In this document: positions 10,581-21,735 of the stretch, piece after piece
How positions within the stretch are numbered: the first letter of the stretch is position 1
How the letters are laid out: every line of letters begins with the position of its first letter
DNA from: Chlorokybus atmophyticus
Taxonomy: Eukaryota > Streptophyta > Chlorokybophyceae > Chlorokybales > Chlorokybaceae
Direction: 5' to 3'
DNA length: 64,000 nt
Assembly: GCA_009103225.1 (NCBI GenBank)
Contig: RHPI01002262.1
Coordinates: 675,435-739,434, forward strand
The notes under the pieces: model-generated
The model's input: only the letters and a program-made list of their open reading frames with translations
Databases searched by the model: none
What the model was told of the DNA's origin: nothing
Translations under genes and position numbers: made by a program

Positions 10581-11543
10581 TACCTTGCTTGCAAGGCGTC
10601 TGTGGAAGCAGGGCAAGTAAGACAATCCCGTCGCCACCGCCGCCCACGCCAAGGAGACCGCCGCCAGGAGAATGTCTGTTGCGTTCCAAGGCGGTGGAAT
10701 TAGGGTTTGCAAGTAGAAAGTCATTAGAATCGAAATCTCATAAAACACCATATATAACCCTAAAAGTCGTATTTTAGGCCGTATTCGAGTGGTATGACAA
10801 ATGCTGCTTGGTATACTAGTATTAAAGTGTATTTTTACCCAAAATGAGTCGTATGGTGCTACTATGTTTTGCGGAGAGTGTGCCCCCTGCCGTCGTCGTC
10901 CATGGTGTCCAGCATGGCCCAAAATCTGCTCGAGCTGGGGCACTTGTGATCATCCAGGACACTTTGCGCTATGGATGGCCTGGCGCGAAATACACAATGG
11001 TAGAAGCAATTACCATCCGTTGGCGCATTGAAGTGGTCCCATGAGGCGAGCTGGCCACCTAGCATAATTGATGGCCGTATGCGGGTTGCGGCCAGCTCCT
11101 CTGATGACTCGCTGGCAGGTGGTGACCCCTGCTGCATGCGCATACAGCACTTACATGGTGTGTCCAACTGTGGACGGCAAGAGTCACAGTGACTGATAAA
11201 GTACCAGAGTTTGGGGCAGACTACCGGCTTCAACTTGCAGCGGGTGGGGTAAGGTAGGTGCAGAAGCCACATCGGTTGTTGCATTGTGCTGTGGTCTCGC
11301 CGGTGGCGGCAAGAAGGATTGTTGCCCCGCAATCACCGGTGCTGCTCGTGGAGGAGATGGCAGTGCACGAAGGACTGGTGCCGCGGAAGGTGGTTGCGCT
11401 CTGGCTGGGAGGGGAGCAGGAGCTGCAGGTGAGACCACTTGTGCATGCAGCAAGGGGGGCTGTATACAGGACCCAGGATAAGATGGCACAATGTTGCAAA
11501 GGACGAATATAAGCTTATGCAGTGCCTGACGCATTGTTACCAA

Positions 11544-12209
11544 GGCACGAGCATAAAAGACAACGACTTACCTCAATGGCCCGTGGGCTGCATGGAGCAG
11601 GGGAAGCCATGGGGGCTGACAAGGTGTAATTGGCTGCACTCTCCCCGCCACCCTCGATGGCAGACTCGTCACGGAGCTCGTGAGCCATGGGCACATCATG
11701 CGCCACTGCCCCAATGGACATGTCGGGATTCAACAGGCCAACATGCATGTTAAACTAATGTCGCATCGCCGCCGCGCCCATCAGCAAGTGGGATTGAAGG
11801 ACCAGTTGATGGGATTGAATCCAGGCTTGCGTAGGAGCTCCAACAGGACCTAGTGCACTGTGGTGCTATCAACCAATCACATGTGGGTTAGCTGCATGCT
11901 TGCGACACTGCAATTGCAATAGTCAACTGCGTCACACCGTCATCAGTTGGTTGCTTCGAACAGTCACCTGCGGCATTGCTGGTTGATGCACGAATGACTG
12001 CATGGACTGCGTCATTGCTGGTTGATGCACTATTGGTTAAATGCCGGACGAATGGCCACGCGCTCCGGTGCTCAAACCCAGCCTACTTCGTTCGGCACGC
12101 GCGCGCGACTTCGCACGCTCACGCACATCCTAGCATGCAAAGGTAGGCATGCATTGGAGCCGACATTGCAGTCAACATGCACAGCGAGATTGGCAACAAC
12201 ATACCGCCG
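11544..12209. other. Intergenic with short tandem repeat
   Basis: No exon supported. Around 11,950-12,030 a unit of about 42 bp containing ATTGCTGGTTGATGCAC is repeated in tandem. Confidence 0.4.
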
Positions 12210-12664
12210 CCCAGCTCTGTCTATCTGCTCTTGCTTCCGTAATGTCGGCTTGACTGTAGGGTGGGTATGGGTGAATAGTGGAGGCCTGCAGCCACGCTAC
12301 ATATATCACATGGACTGCGCTCAGAAACAAATTGCTCTTGCAAGGAAATGCATGTGACTGTTGAGCGTACCTCTGCAGTCCTTTGTGCTTGTTCCCACAG
12401 CCGCAATTGGTCCCGCATGGTTCTGACAAGGGGCTCCAAGGACTGCAGCTCCTGATCCACTCCCTGTTGCAGAAAGCGAGCCACCAAGCAGCTCTCTGTG
12501 TGAAGATGGTCTTTAATGGCTTGCCTGCTGGTTTGTCCAATGTTGGTGATGCATGTTGGACAGCCCCGTTGCTGCGCCTGCCATGATCCATCACGTGGCG
12601 ACCGGTAGTAGCCGGCTTCGCTGCTTGAACTCTTACGACCACAACTTCTCGCAAGATGTGCCAC
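12210..12664 (-). CDS. Hypothetical protein with CxxC...H...C finger and helical tail
   Basis: Exon 1 (12,664-12,371, 98 codons) starts with ATG and ends GCAGAG|GTACGC in phase 0. It contains CPTC...DHLHTESC, a possible C2HC zinc finger, followed by a helical Gln/Leu-rich stretch. A second short exon (about 12,251-12,210, starting PTLRKQEQIDR) keeps the frame and ends at GTATGT. Further exons are not recognised. The gene is divergent from the spliced gene beginning at 13,182. The family is unknown; transposon cargo is possible given the location. Confidence 0.35.
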
Positions 12665-12844
12665 GCCGCCGCCGCCGCCTCCTCCGACTCCTGGTCCTCC
12701 GTCTCCTAGTCGAACCCAGGCCCATCAAGCCTGACATTCGACCCGTCATCGACCTGGTGCCCCTGCGTGCCATCATCCGGCCATCAATGAAGCGTGTTTG
12801 GGTGAGTGCATGCTAACTCCCATTTGGGCTGATCGAGCAATGCC

Positions 12845-12872
12845 TCTGTCGTACCATGGATGGTACGACAGA
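12845..12872. repeat. Perfect 13-bp inverted repeat hairpin
   Basis: Arms TCTGTCGTACCAT and ATGGTACGACAGA flank a 2-base loop. Further partial copies of the GTACGA/TCGTAC words follow to about 13,010, between two divergent hypothetical genes. Confidence 0.85.
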
Positions 12873-13181
12873 GCCATTGTACGGCAATCGCTGGGGTTGG
12901 ACGAGAGATGCCTCTATCGTATCATAAATGTTACGACACAACCATTGTTACCAATGGTTGTACGAAGCATGGATGGCACGAATGCATAAGTCGTACCATC
13001 AACCATAGGAGAAAGGACGCACTACAAGTGCGACTCTAGTGCGGGACTCTAGACGTTCAAAACCGCCTCATTTTCGTTTTCGCGCCTCGTACATTCGGGC
13101 GGGCCAACCGGCGGCGGCAGCGTTGGAGGCGGCAGCGCCACTTACAGCTAAACAGGCGGCACCCGACTATCAGTTGGAGAG

Positions 13182-15009
13182 ATGCCTCGTGGTCCATCCG
13201 TAAGTGCACCTCGTCGTGGAGGTCGGCGCCAGTTGTCCACATTGCCCCCAGTGTTCAACCAGGCAACCGTCGCCAACCAATCGCAGCAAGACCCCGCGCT
13301 AACGCCCAGCACATCACAACAACTCCACCTGACACCGCAGTCGCAAGGGCAAGCTAGATTGCATGCGTTCTTTATGCACTGTGCACGTTGCTTCTTGCTC
13401 AACTTCTAAGTTGGATGCTTGCTTCTTTCATGACTAGCACAATGACTCACTGCATGCGTTCTGGATACACTGTGCACGTTGTTCTTCTTTTGCAACTGTG
13501 AGGGTTGCATCTTTCATGGCTGGCAGCATGACTCATGTGGTTGTGCTTGCAGAGGGTCGATTGGAACCCCCAACCCAAACGCATTTGGCCGTGACGTGGC
13601 AACCTCGGCCGTCAGCAACCCTTCCCCAAGCAAGTGGAAGATTGGCAACGAGGTAAGCACTGTGTGACACTGTGACACTGTGTGTATGTGTGTAACGGAT
13701 TGTTCTTCTGTGGACAGCATTTGCGAGATGCCGTCGTTGAAATCATAAACGGCCACTGGGTAGAGAGCCACGTTTATCCCAAGGAGGACACTATTCGTAA
13801 CGTCATGTGTCAGGTGCTGTGAATGCTTCATGACCGCACTGCACCGTGACACTGACCAACCTGCCCGTGACAGGTAGTTGGCTTCGAACATGACGATGAG
13901 GCCGATGCGGCCAAGTTCTATGAGGTGTACTGGACTCCCAAGGAGTGCCCCTTCCACTGGAGTGTCGCCCTGAAGAAAGCTACGCAGGTCCGGTCTGAGA
14001 ACGTCACCAAGATCAAGCATGTCCTTGAGAAGGAGTACAAGTGGACACTGTTTAACAGCAACAAGCGCAAGTGAGTTGGGTCCCTCACCACCATGTCTGC
14101 TATGCAACACTGCCTTCTTACTCAGCCTCCATACACACGTACTCATCTCGCCTATTGTAACCGATTCAATCAGGCACATCGACGCCCTAATGGACCCCGA
14201 GACCCAAAAAGCCCAGATGCGCAACGCGCTCCAAAGTAAGTCACAGGCACTATTCTAGCCTGGTGCAGGCTCAACTTGAACTATCTATTTCGTGACTAAT
14301 GCCTTGTCGGTATGACTGTCGCAGACAAGTCATGGCGGAGATTTGAGGTGACCGACACTGCAGACCCGGAGCGGAGGAGATACATCCATGAATGGGGCAA
14401 TCCCATAATCTGGCAAATGATCGTGCAATGCTGGTCTTACGCCGTCACTACACCTGGTCGCCGGCAGCTGACAGTCAACCACCTCGCATACCTGTTGCTT
14501 ACGGTGAGCACTCTGAACTCCATCATTAGCAATTCAGGAATGCTGTAGCCCCAAACTACAGGCTTGCAGACGCGTTGCAGTGAATAGTGGCTTTCGATGC
14601 CACTAAGACATGCCTGTAAACTACGCAGGTGGAGCGCATCCTAAAGGGCAAGGATGGAGACCCTCTCCTAGCTGCCAGCATAGACACACATGAAGAGTAC
14701 CTCAGCAAAATCAACACCATGATCTTGTCAATAAAGCGGGAGATGAGGCAACGATACGCAGCCCTTCAGCCATTCACCCTTGTGAAACGCCGCACTGCAT
14801 CTTGTGTCGAATACCTGAATTATCCCAATCGGCGCCGGCCGCAAAAGACAGCAGCTCGTGACCCGCTCGCTGAGGCAGAAGCGGCATTTGATTGGCTGGC
14901 ACAACCGTTTGAGGAGGAAGAGCAAGCTCCGGCGTCTCCTCCACAGGCCCCAGCGCGTGGTGCTTTGTTCCGTAATGACGAGCAAAGCGATGATGGAGAG
15001 GAGCTGTAG
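13182..15009 (+). CDS. Unrecognised spliced gene, seven exons
   Basis: Exon 1 is probably 13,182 to somewhere before 13,400 (Ser/Gln/Pro-rich start MPRGPSV; donor uncertain). The later exons have GT-AG borders and matching phases: 13,553-13,652, 13,718-13,813, 13,874-14,070, 14,174-14,235, 14,325-14,503 and 14,629-15,009, ending in TAG. They encode 338 residues with a Trp/Tyr-rich middle (KFYEVYWTPKECPFHWSV) and a basic helical region. The acidic tail is preceded by AFDWLAQPFEEEEQAP. The open frame over six exons argues that it is a functional gene. No known domain was recognised. The first intron holds a roughly 85-bp tandem duplication (13,358-13,540). Confidence 0.7.
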
Positions 15010-16700
15010 CGCAGTTGGTAGTCCGTTTAGCTGGTAGTGTACATAGCTACAAGGCTCTTGTGACTGAGTGTTGTGCATCTTAAACCAGCTCAGTCAATCG
15101 TCATTATGCTCATGCACATCAATACTTGCATCCCTATGATATACAACAGAACTGCATTCGAGTCACATAATCGAACTACAAGCCTGAGCAAGTGACTGAG
15201 AGACACTGTACACATTTCAGGTACATGTACACAGCACAGGCACATAACAATGCTGGAAGTCAGTGACAATCGCGTGTAGTCAAGCTATGCAATTACATAT
15301 GACGACAGTTAGGCACTAGTCACCTTCAGTTGTTAATAAATGCCTTATTTTGTCGATAATTACCTAGTTGGTGCTTGTTAATTAGGCTTAGTCGCCTGCG
15401 CTGGACGGGTGTGTAACCTGCAGGTGCCTGTCACATAGGCTGAGTCACCTAAGTAAGACTGATGTGTAACTTACAGGTGCCCGTTGATTAGTTGTAGTCA
15501 CCTAATAAGGCCTGATGTGTAACTAACAGTTGCCTGTAAATTACACAAAGTCATTTGTTGAGGCCTGGTGTGTGACTAACAGGNCTACAGTCACATGCTA
15601 AGGCCTGACAGGTAACTAAGAGGCGCCTGTTAGTTGGGCATAGTCAAATGTTAACGACTAAATTGTAACAAAAAGGGCATGATAGTAACGGAAGTTACAA
15701 TTAGGTCCCTGTATCAAGATTACAGGTGGCCTGAGCCACGACAGTCCAAATCAGTGTCTTCAGGTGCACGGCCGTTGCCAATATTTAGTCGGCCGGCAGG
15801 GAAAACATATTGCGATGTATGTGCGTGCGCGTGCGCGTGCGCATGTGTGTGTCAATTTGTAACAGCATATCAGTATGCACTCAATGCGTCACACTCTTGT
15901 ACATGCTGTCGTGTTGCTATGGTAATGTGATGACTTGCGTGTGTGTATGCTGTTGACAATGGCCCCGTGTATTTTCCATATGCTCCAACGTGGCAGCCCA
16001 TGGCAAGCACACACATACAAGCAATGTATGCGTGCGCGTGTGCACTTGTGATTGCAACAATGACGCCCATATTACAGCAACTTGGATGCCAGTGCATGCG
16101 CCACTGTGTGCTGAACAGGGAAAACACATGACGCTCTCATGTGTGCGCACATTGCAGGCGGTGCACGAAAACGACATGAATCACCCTTCGTACCATCCAA
16201 CTCGTAGTGCGTAGCAGTAGTAGGTTATCTCGTGGAGGAGCTCAGCAGTGCTCAACAACACCAACACCAACCATAGCATAAACAAAGCCTGAAAGGCCGA
16301 TCTTGCTTCTAAAGTGAGCCCCGTACACCGCTAACACAAACGGACGACACATGCACACACACGATCAATGCCCCTCAACAGCTGCATTGGTGCTTAGCAT
16401 GTCTCTTATTTCTCAACAAGACATCGTGATAGCTGATCATCTGTAAGCTGCAGACAAAGTTGGAGCATCAGCGCCTGTATGCGATGCTTGTCTTTCTAGA
16501 GGTGCTGCTTGCTCACACACACGTGCCGTGTGCATTGGCTGTCACATGTCGTGTGTGTCCCATATGACTACCATTACCAATGCGGTTGCTGCAACAACAG
16601 TTGCACTCGCAGGTCATGTAGCTAGCACTAGCATATTTTCATAGGTATGCTTAACTGATAGTCGTTCCGCTCGCTCATCACGCACTGGGACCACGTTTAT
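15010..16700. other. Non-coding stretch with tandem repeat and TG/CA-rich DNA
   Basis: No gene supported. Apart from the repeat at 15,354-15,665 it contains TGTGCGTGCGCG-type simple sequence (15,815-15,850 and 16,000-16,150). Confidence 0.4.
15354..15665. repeat. Degenerate tandem repeat, unit about 54 bp
   Basis: Five to six units share the frame GTGTAACTAACAGGTGCCTG followed by TAGTCACCT and TAAGGCCTGA. The N at 15,584 lies inside a shortened unit, so the copy number in the assembly is unreliable. Confidence 0.8.
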
Positions 16701-16859
16701 GCACACGAATCAAACGTGCATGCACAGAGATCGTTAGGCTCATCACACATTGCAGGTGGGTAGGCGTGCCAGCGCACATGTGGTGACGAGTTGTGTGCAA
16801 ATTTTTAAAGGACTTATCTGCCGACAGGCAAGGCTTAGGAGCGCGTACAACTTCTCTCA

Positions 16860-17180
16860 TCAGGGGGCTGCAATTCTGGCTGGGAGGTTCCTCGCAAAAC
16901 GCCTGTCCATCATGCTCATAATGTTGGCGGACGCAGACATCCCTGATAGCCCCTCACTGAGTGCAGGACAAGATGTGTCCTTCAACGACCAAAGCTGGTA
17001 CCGTGCATGTTTGAGGTAACGGCAACGTGAGTAAGTACTTCAACTGGTGCTCCTCGTTGTCACCAGCGAGGGCCATGACAGCTCCGTCGTGGACATGATG
17101 GAGGCATGCGGCGCCAAGGTCATCCCCATCTTTGCTTCAGCCCGACCTGCTCAGCCAAACACAACCACGAATACATTATC
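16860..17180 (+). other. Possible coding remnant, weakly like Mg-chelatase H text
   Basis: Two open stretches look protein-like: one around GAAILAGRFLAKRLS (16,863 on) and one around GHDSSVVDMMEACGAKVIPIF (17,066-17,133). The latter resembles the 'H..v..mEa.GaKViPiFa' block of magnesium-chelatase subunit H, but it could also belong to the glycosyltransferase region that follows. Too short to decide. Confidence 0.2.
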
Positions 17181-17332
17181 CAAATCTCCTGCACGACAAG
17201 AAGGTCAATGGTTTACATTACATTATGCTTGCCTGCCCCTGCAACTCAGCTCAATGACTTGTATACTCTATTCTGCATTGCAGGCGTATGATATGCAAAA
17301 AGAAAGGCAGGGTGCTGGAGGAGAAGTTGAGG

Positions 17333-17662
17333 CTAGTGTACCGGAAGGATAAACTCCAATCTACTGTAAATATGACTGTGTGAAGCGATACATGAGAGCG
17401 AACGCAAGGCAGCTTCATGTGCAAGGTGGTAAGCTGCCTTGATGAGTGTCGTGACTACAACGTGGGCATGAGCTAGGAGTGCTGTTCGAACAGCATGATC
17501 AGCACCGTCCCCAACATTTACTGTGACGCCACTTGACTCCACCTGCAGAGCACGCATGATTTTTACAAGGGGCTGAAGGAGCTTTCCAATATTAACGTAA
17601 AAATCGCGCGTTAGTGCAACCTCTGCCTCCATGGACTGGTCAAGGTAGCAGCACACCATCAT
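17333..17662 (-). CDS. Hypothetical helical ORF
   Basis: The 109-aa frame starts MMVCCYLDQSMEAEVALTRD, with an AG acceptor-like site directly upstream. Its first 80 residues are helical and not low-complexity. Style is similar to the helical hypothetical segments at 12,371-12,664 and 22,172-22,447. No family recognised; it may be one exon of a disrupted element. Confidence 0.25.
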   Translation of the reverse strand: MMVCCYLDQSMEAEVALTRDFYVNIGKLLQPLVKIMRALQVESSGVTVNVGDGADHAVRTALLAHAHVVVTTLIKAAYHLAHEAALRSLSCIASHSHIYSRLEFILPVH

Positions 17663-18268
17663 CTTGAGTAAACATTTGGTTGATTGCAGCTGATCTCATT
17701 CCCATGCATAAGCAGCGGCCCAACGTGGATGCTGGCGACTTAAAAGCAATGACGAACGAGACAACATGGGCAATGACGAGCGGAACAACATGGGCAAGGA
17801 CGACATCAGGATGTTAAAGGTCGAGTTGATGCCATGTTGAGTTACAAGGGTAACTTGAGGATGTCCAGTCGCTGCAGGATCATCATGACTGCCCGCTCAG
17901 TCATCCATGTATGCATGCGCATGTGGATGCGTGCAAAGCTCTCGAGCAAGCGGCGTGTATGGTGGACTCCCTTGCTTATGAGAGTCAATGAGAGTCAATG
18001 GTTTTACGTACTGCTTGCATTGCAGGGCATTTTGTTGCCGAACGCGAAACACAGGCAAGGACGGGCGCGTGGCCAATGTGGGCATCAAGCTGGGGTTTAC
18101 TTTTAACGTTCGTGTAGCTGTGAAAACGCTTTGCAAGACTTGACTTGCAAAGCTGCACACGCTCTTCACCTTGTTGGTGTTCGGCATACTGGTGGCCATG
18201 GACAGAGCTCGCGGCGCTGACACACGCGCTGAAGGATGAGTACATTGTACGCGTGCCCGACAGCGACG

Positions 18269-19774
18269 TTTCCCACCCCGCAACCCCCTTCACAACGTGC
18301 TGCTCACCGGTACAGATTTTAATATGGTCCCTAAGCTTTTGCATCCATGCGCGCATGTGTGCGTGCGCTTGTCTGTAAATTGTGTCTCTATGTGCGTGTA
18401 TGTCTGTGCATGTGCATGTGTGATCTGTGTGCCTGTGCGTGTCTCGTGTATATTGGACTCGTAAGATTGTAAATGCATCACATATTGGACAAGTTCACCT
18501 CAACCTCCAGGCTACTCCAGCATTGGCAAGGATCTGTGTTTCTTACATCAGACGTCGACTTTTCGGTATTCTCCATGAGTTCAGTGGGCGGCGGCTTCTA
18601 TCAACACAGGTGTATTTCTCATCCGCAACTCCAAGTGGGTGCTGTCAATGCTGCGATCGCTGTACGATGACTTCCCGCACGTGAGGCGATGCATGCTGTT
18701 GAACTCGATGCAATGTGACGCAGTGCGGAAGCAAAAGCATGTGTGAGCAACGTGCAGGTCAGCTATAGAGCACGCGTGGTGGGAGCAAGAGGCTCTTTAC
18801 TACCGCTACAAGCATCCTCAAGCTTGTTATACAAACGCTGTAAGTGCCCAAAGCATGCAACATGCGTGTGCTATGCCGGTGCGTGTGACAGAGAGGGGAG
18901 GGGGCGGGGCGGGGGGACTTTGTGCGCTTGCGCGTGTCGTAGCATGTGTGCGTGTGTGTGCAAGTCAAGTCAATGCATAAAGCACAATTGGAGCGTGCAG
19001 GTAATCATACCATATCGCTACATGGATTGCTGGCTACAGATGCCCTACTGCTAGAGTCAGGAGCTGAGTCCGTTTAACGGACTTAGCGCATGCACCACAA
19101 ACGGTTCGTGGTGCACGCGGCGAGGCGTGACGCAGACAAGTATAGGATGTTGTACCTGAAGCAAGGAGTACCCTGAGGAACCTCCCAAAAAGATAGCATG
19201 GGTGTCCCGGGTCGCCACCAGTGTCTAGGTTAGTCAGTTAACCTGCTATTGCAGCATGTGCACGGTAGCATCTGCCTCGCTTTCACTTGCAGCTTGGCAC
19301 ACACTCTCACCGTAGACTTCGCAAACGCTTATTGGCAACACATGCATTGCGCATGCGCATGCATTCGTGGTATCAAGACAGTCGTGGTTTTCAGACTGGT
19401 GAGTGTGGCGCATATTGCATAACCTCTGTACGCACTCAATAACCTCAAACCCAATCCTTTTGCAAGCCTTGCATTGTGCTTGCTGGCATCCTGTTGTTTG
19501 TTGACCTGTATACTTTGCAGTACCCTCTACATCACATGCTGCATGTAAGTTATTTTGGTACTTGGGACCGCAAGTTCAGCACCACCGGTGTACGGAAGCG
19601 TAGCTATATTGTTAATATTTATGTATAGTGTATGTGTAAGCGCACCGCTACCATGAGAGGAGCACACAAGAGCACTCGTGTCGAAATCCACGAAGGAAGT
19701 TGATGCGACATTAACCGACTAGCGTAAGCTGAAGTCTGTCCAATTGCTGCAAGATCACCATCATGGCCGCCCGC
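18269..19774. repeat. 1,506-bp tandem duplication, copy 1
   Basis: Every base compared matches 19,775-21,280 except one (C at 19,654, G in copy 2). The unit runs from TTTCCCACCCCGC to GGCCGCCCGC and contains the 3' exons of a glycosyltransferase-like gene plus about 600 bp of 3' flank. Confidence 0.93.
18610..19176 (+). pseudogene. Glycosyltransferase-like 3' exons, copy 1
   Basis: Exon-like pieces: 18,610-18,680 reads VFLIRNSKWVLSMLRSLYDD between an AG acceptor and a GTGAGG donor. About 18,758-18,839 reads EHAWWEQEALYYRYKHP before GTAAGT. 19,090-19,176 reads MHHKRFVVHAA...DKYRMLYLK and then a stop. The order 'fliRNs.W', 'W.eQ.Al', 'rfviHfa...K' is that of GT34-type (GMA12/MNN10) and related nucleotide-sugar transferases that work in the Golgi. 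The upstream catalytic DxD region was not found, and phase between the first two exons is unresolved, so this may be a remnant. Confidence 0.4.
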
Positions 19775-21280
19775 TTTCCCACCCCGCAACCCCCTTCACA
19801 ACGTGCTGCTCACCGGTACAGATTTTAATATGGTCCCTAAGCTTTTGCATCCATGCGCGCATGTGTGCGTGCGCTTGTCTGTAAATTGTGTCTCTATGTG
19901 CGTGTATGTCTGTGCATGTGCATGTGTGATCTGTGTGCCTGTGCGTGTCTCGTGTATATTGGACTCGTAAGATTGTAAATGCATCACATATTGGACAAGT
20001 TCACCTCAACCTCCAGGCTACTCCAGCATTGGCAAGGATCTGTGTTTCTTACATCAGACGTCGACTTTTCGGTATTCTCCATGAGTTCAGTGGGCGGCGG
20101 CTTCTATCAACACAGGTGTATTTCTCATCCGCAACTCCAAGTGGGTGCTGTCAATGCTGCGATCGCTGTACGATGACTTCCCGCACGTGAGGCGATGCAT
20201 GCTGTTGAACTCGATGCAATGTGACGCAGTGCGGAAGCAAAAGCATGTGTGAGCAACGTGCAGGTCAGCTATAGAGCACGCGTGGTGGGAGCAAGAGGCT
20301 CTTTACTACCGCTACAAGCATCCTCAAGCTTGTTATACAAACGCTGTAAGTGCCCAAAGCATGCAACATGCGTGTGCTATGCCGGTGCGTGTGACAGAGA
20401 GGGGAGGGGGCGGGGCGGGGGGACTTTGTGCGCTTGCGCGTGTCGTAGCATGTGTGCGTGTGTGTGCAAGTCAAGTCAATGCATAAAGCACAATTGGAGC
20501 GTGCAGGTAATCATACCATATCGCTACATGGATTGCTGGCTACAGATGCCCTACTGCTAGAGTCAGGAGCTGAGTCCGTTTAACGGACTTAGCGCATGCA
20601 CCACAAACGGTTCGTGGTGCACGCGGCGAGGCGTGACGCAGACAAGTATAGGATGTTGTACCTGAAGCAAGGAGTACCCTGAGGAACCTCCCAAAAAGAT
20701 AGCATGGGTGTCCCGGGTCGCCACCAGTGTCTAGGTTAGTCAGTTAACCTGCTATTGCAGCATGTGCACGGTAGCATCTGCCTCGCTTTCACTTGCAGCT
20801 TGGCACACACTCTCACCGTAGACTTCGCAAACGCTTATTGGCAACACATGCATTGCGCATGCGCATGCATTCGTGGTATCAAGACAGTCGTGGTTTTCAG
20901 ACTGGTGAGTGTGGCGCATATTGCATAACCTCTGTACGCACTCAATAACCTCAAACCCAATCCTTTTGCAAGCCTTGCATTGTGCTTGCTGGCATCCTGT
21001 TGTTTGTTGACCTGTATACTTTGCAGTACCCTCTACATCACATGCTGCATGTAAGTTATTTTGGTACTTGGGACCGCAAGTTCAGCACCACCGGTGTACG
21101 GAAGCGTAGCTATATTGTTAATATTTATGTATAGTGTATGTGTAAGCGCAGCGCTACCATGAGAGGAGCACACAAGAGCACTCGTGTCGAAATCCACGAA
21201 GGAAGTTGATGCGACATTAACCGACTAGCGTAAGCTGAAGTCTGTCCAATTGCTGCAAGATCACCATCATGGCCGCCCGC
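19775..21280. repeat. 1,506-bp tandem duplication, copy 2
   Basis: Direct head-to-tail copy of 18,269-19,774 with no N at the junction. After copy 2 the sequence continues (TCGGCCATCAAGGTACGC) into DNA that resembles 17,845-18,130, an older diverged duplicate. Confidence 0.93.
20116..20682 (+). pseudogene. Glycosyltransferase-like 3' exons, copy 2
   Basis: Identical exon set to copy 1 at a 1,506-bp offset (20,116-20,186, about 20,264-20,345 and 20,596-20,682). It lacks its own 5' exons, so it should be non-functional unless used as alternative 3' exons. Confidence 0.4.
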
Positions 21281-21480
21281 TCGGCCATCAAGGTACGCAT
21301 GACTGCGTGCAAAGCTCTCAAGGAGGCGTGTGTCATGGCCTTTACAGTCAATGAGACAACGGCGTTTCACGTGCTGTTTGCTGTGCAGGTTTTTGCTTCT
21401 AGGGACGGGGGGCGTGTCTAATGTGGGCATAAAGCTGGGGCCCTGTTTCTGGCATTCGCTTGCCTGAAGAGATGTATGTA
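21234..21480. repeat. Diverged copy of 17,845-18,130
   Basis: Both stretches share GTCCA-T-GCTGCA-GATCA-CATCATG, TGCGTGCAAAGCTCTC and AATGTGGGCAT-AAGCTGGGG in the same order with many substitutions, implying an older duplication around the recent 1,506-bp one. Confidence 0.6.
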
Positions 21481-21735
21481 TCTTGCGTGCAAGCGCTCTG
21501 CTCACGTCGCGGTTACAACCATTGCCAGAATGGCGTAAGTTTGGCCTTGCTGACAAATGCATTGGCCCTAACAGGTAGAGTTCCTTTAAAGCTTAATACT
21601 TCATGTGACGTGATATAATTCGACTTATTGTTTTAACAAATGCTGCATGCGTTGTGTCATCAAAGGGCACCATATGCACTGCATATGCACTATACATGCA
21701 TTGCATCTCTGTCTGAACAAAAAGAAAAATCGTCA

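Larger units (their letters stand above)
7727..10866 (-). mobile_element. hAT-superfamily DNA transposon, complete ends
   Basis: The 3,140-bp element has perfect 17-bp terminal inverted repeats (CATAGTAGCACCATACG at 7727-7743 and its reverse complement at 10,850-10,866). They are flanked by the 8-bp target site duplication TTTTGCGG (7719-7726 and 10,867-10,874), the length typical of hAT elements. The element encodes a BED-finger transposase on the minus strand and carries a TG/GA-rich minisatellite at its 5' side. It sits inside the OTU domain of copy B; the tandem copy A has the uninterrupted site at 5831-5838. Confidence 0.93.
6096..11543 (-). pseudogene. OTU-RING gene copy B, interrupted by a hAT transposon
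   Basis: Reading on the minus strand: a Pro/Ala-rich N-terminus (about 11,540-11,230), a Cys cluster CDSC...CKCC (near 11,180-11,140), the OTU block DGNCFYHC (about 11,010), the hAT element (10,866-7727), then the rest of OTU (7726-7312) ending EPEAHFLLLK, a Pro/Ser-rich linker with a K/E-rich stretch (7250-6660), and the helical segment (6604-6100). It stops at about 6100 without the RING finger and joins directly to the 5' part of copy A, marking a head-to-tail tandem duplication junction. OTU proteins cleave ubiquitin or similar modifiers; any activity here is inference. An in-frame stop between the two OTU halves (LPATMVA-stop, 7601) is shared with copy A. Confidence 0.6.

Noticed and set aside
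10155-10690. Long Ser/Leu/His/Thr frames on the minus strand
   Set aside because: They are translations of the TG/GA minisatellite, overlap each other in all frames and lack splice or domain support.
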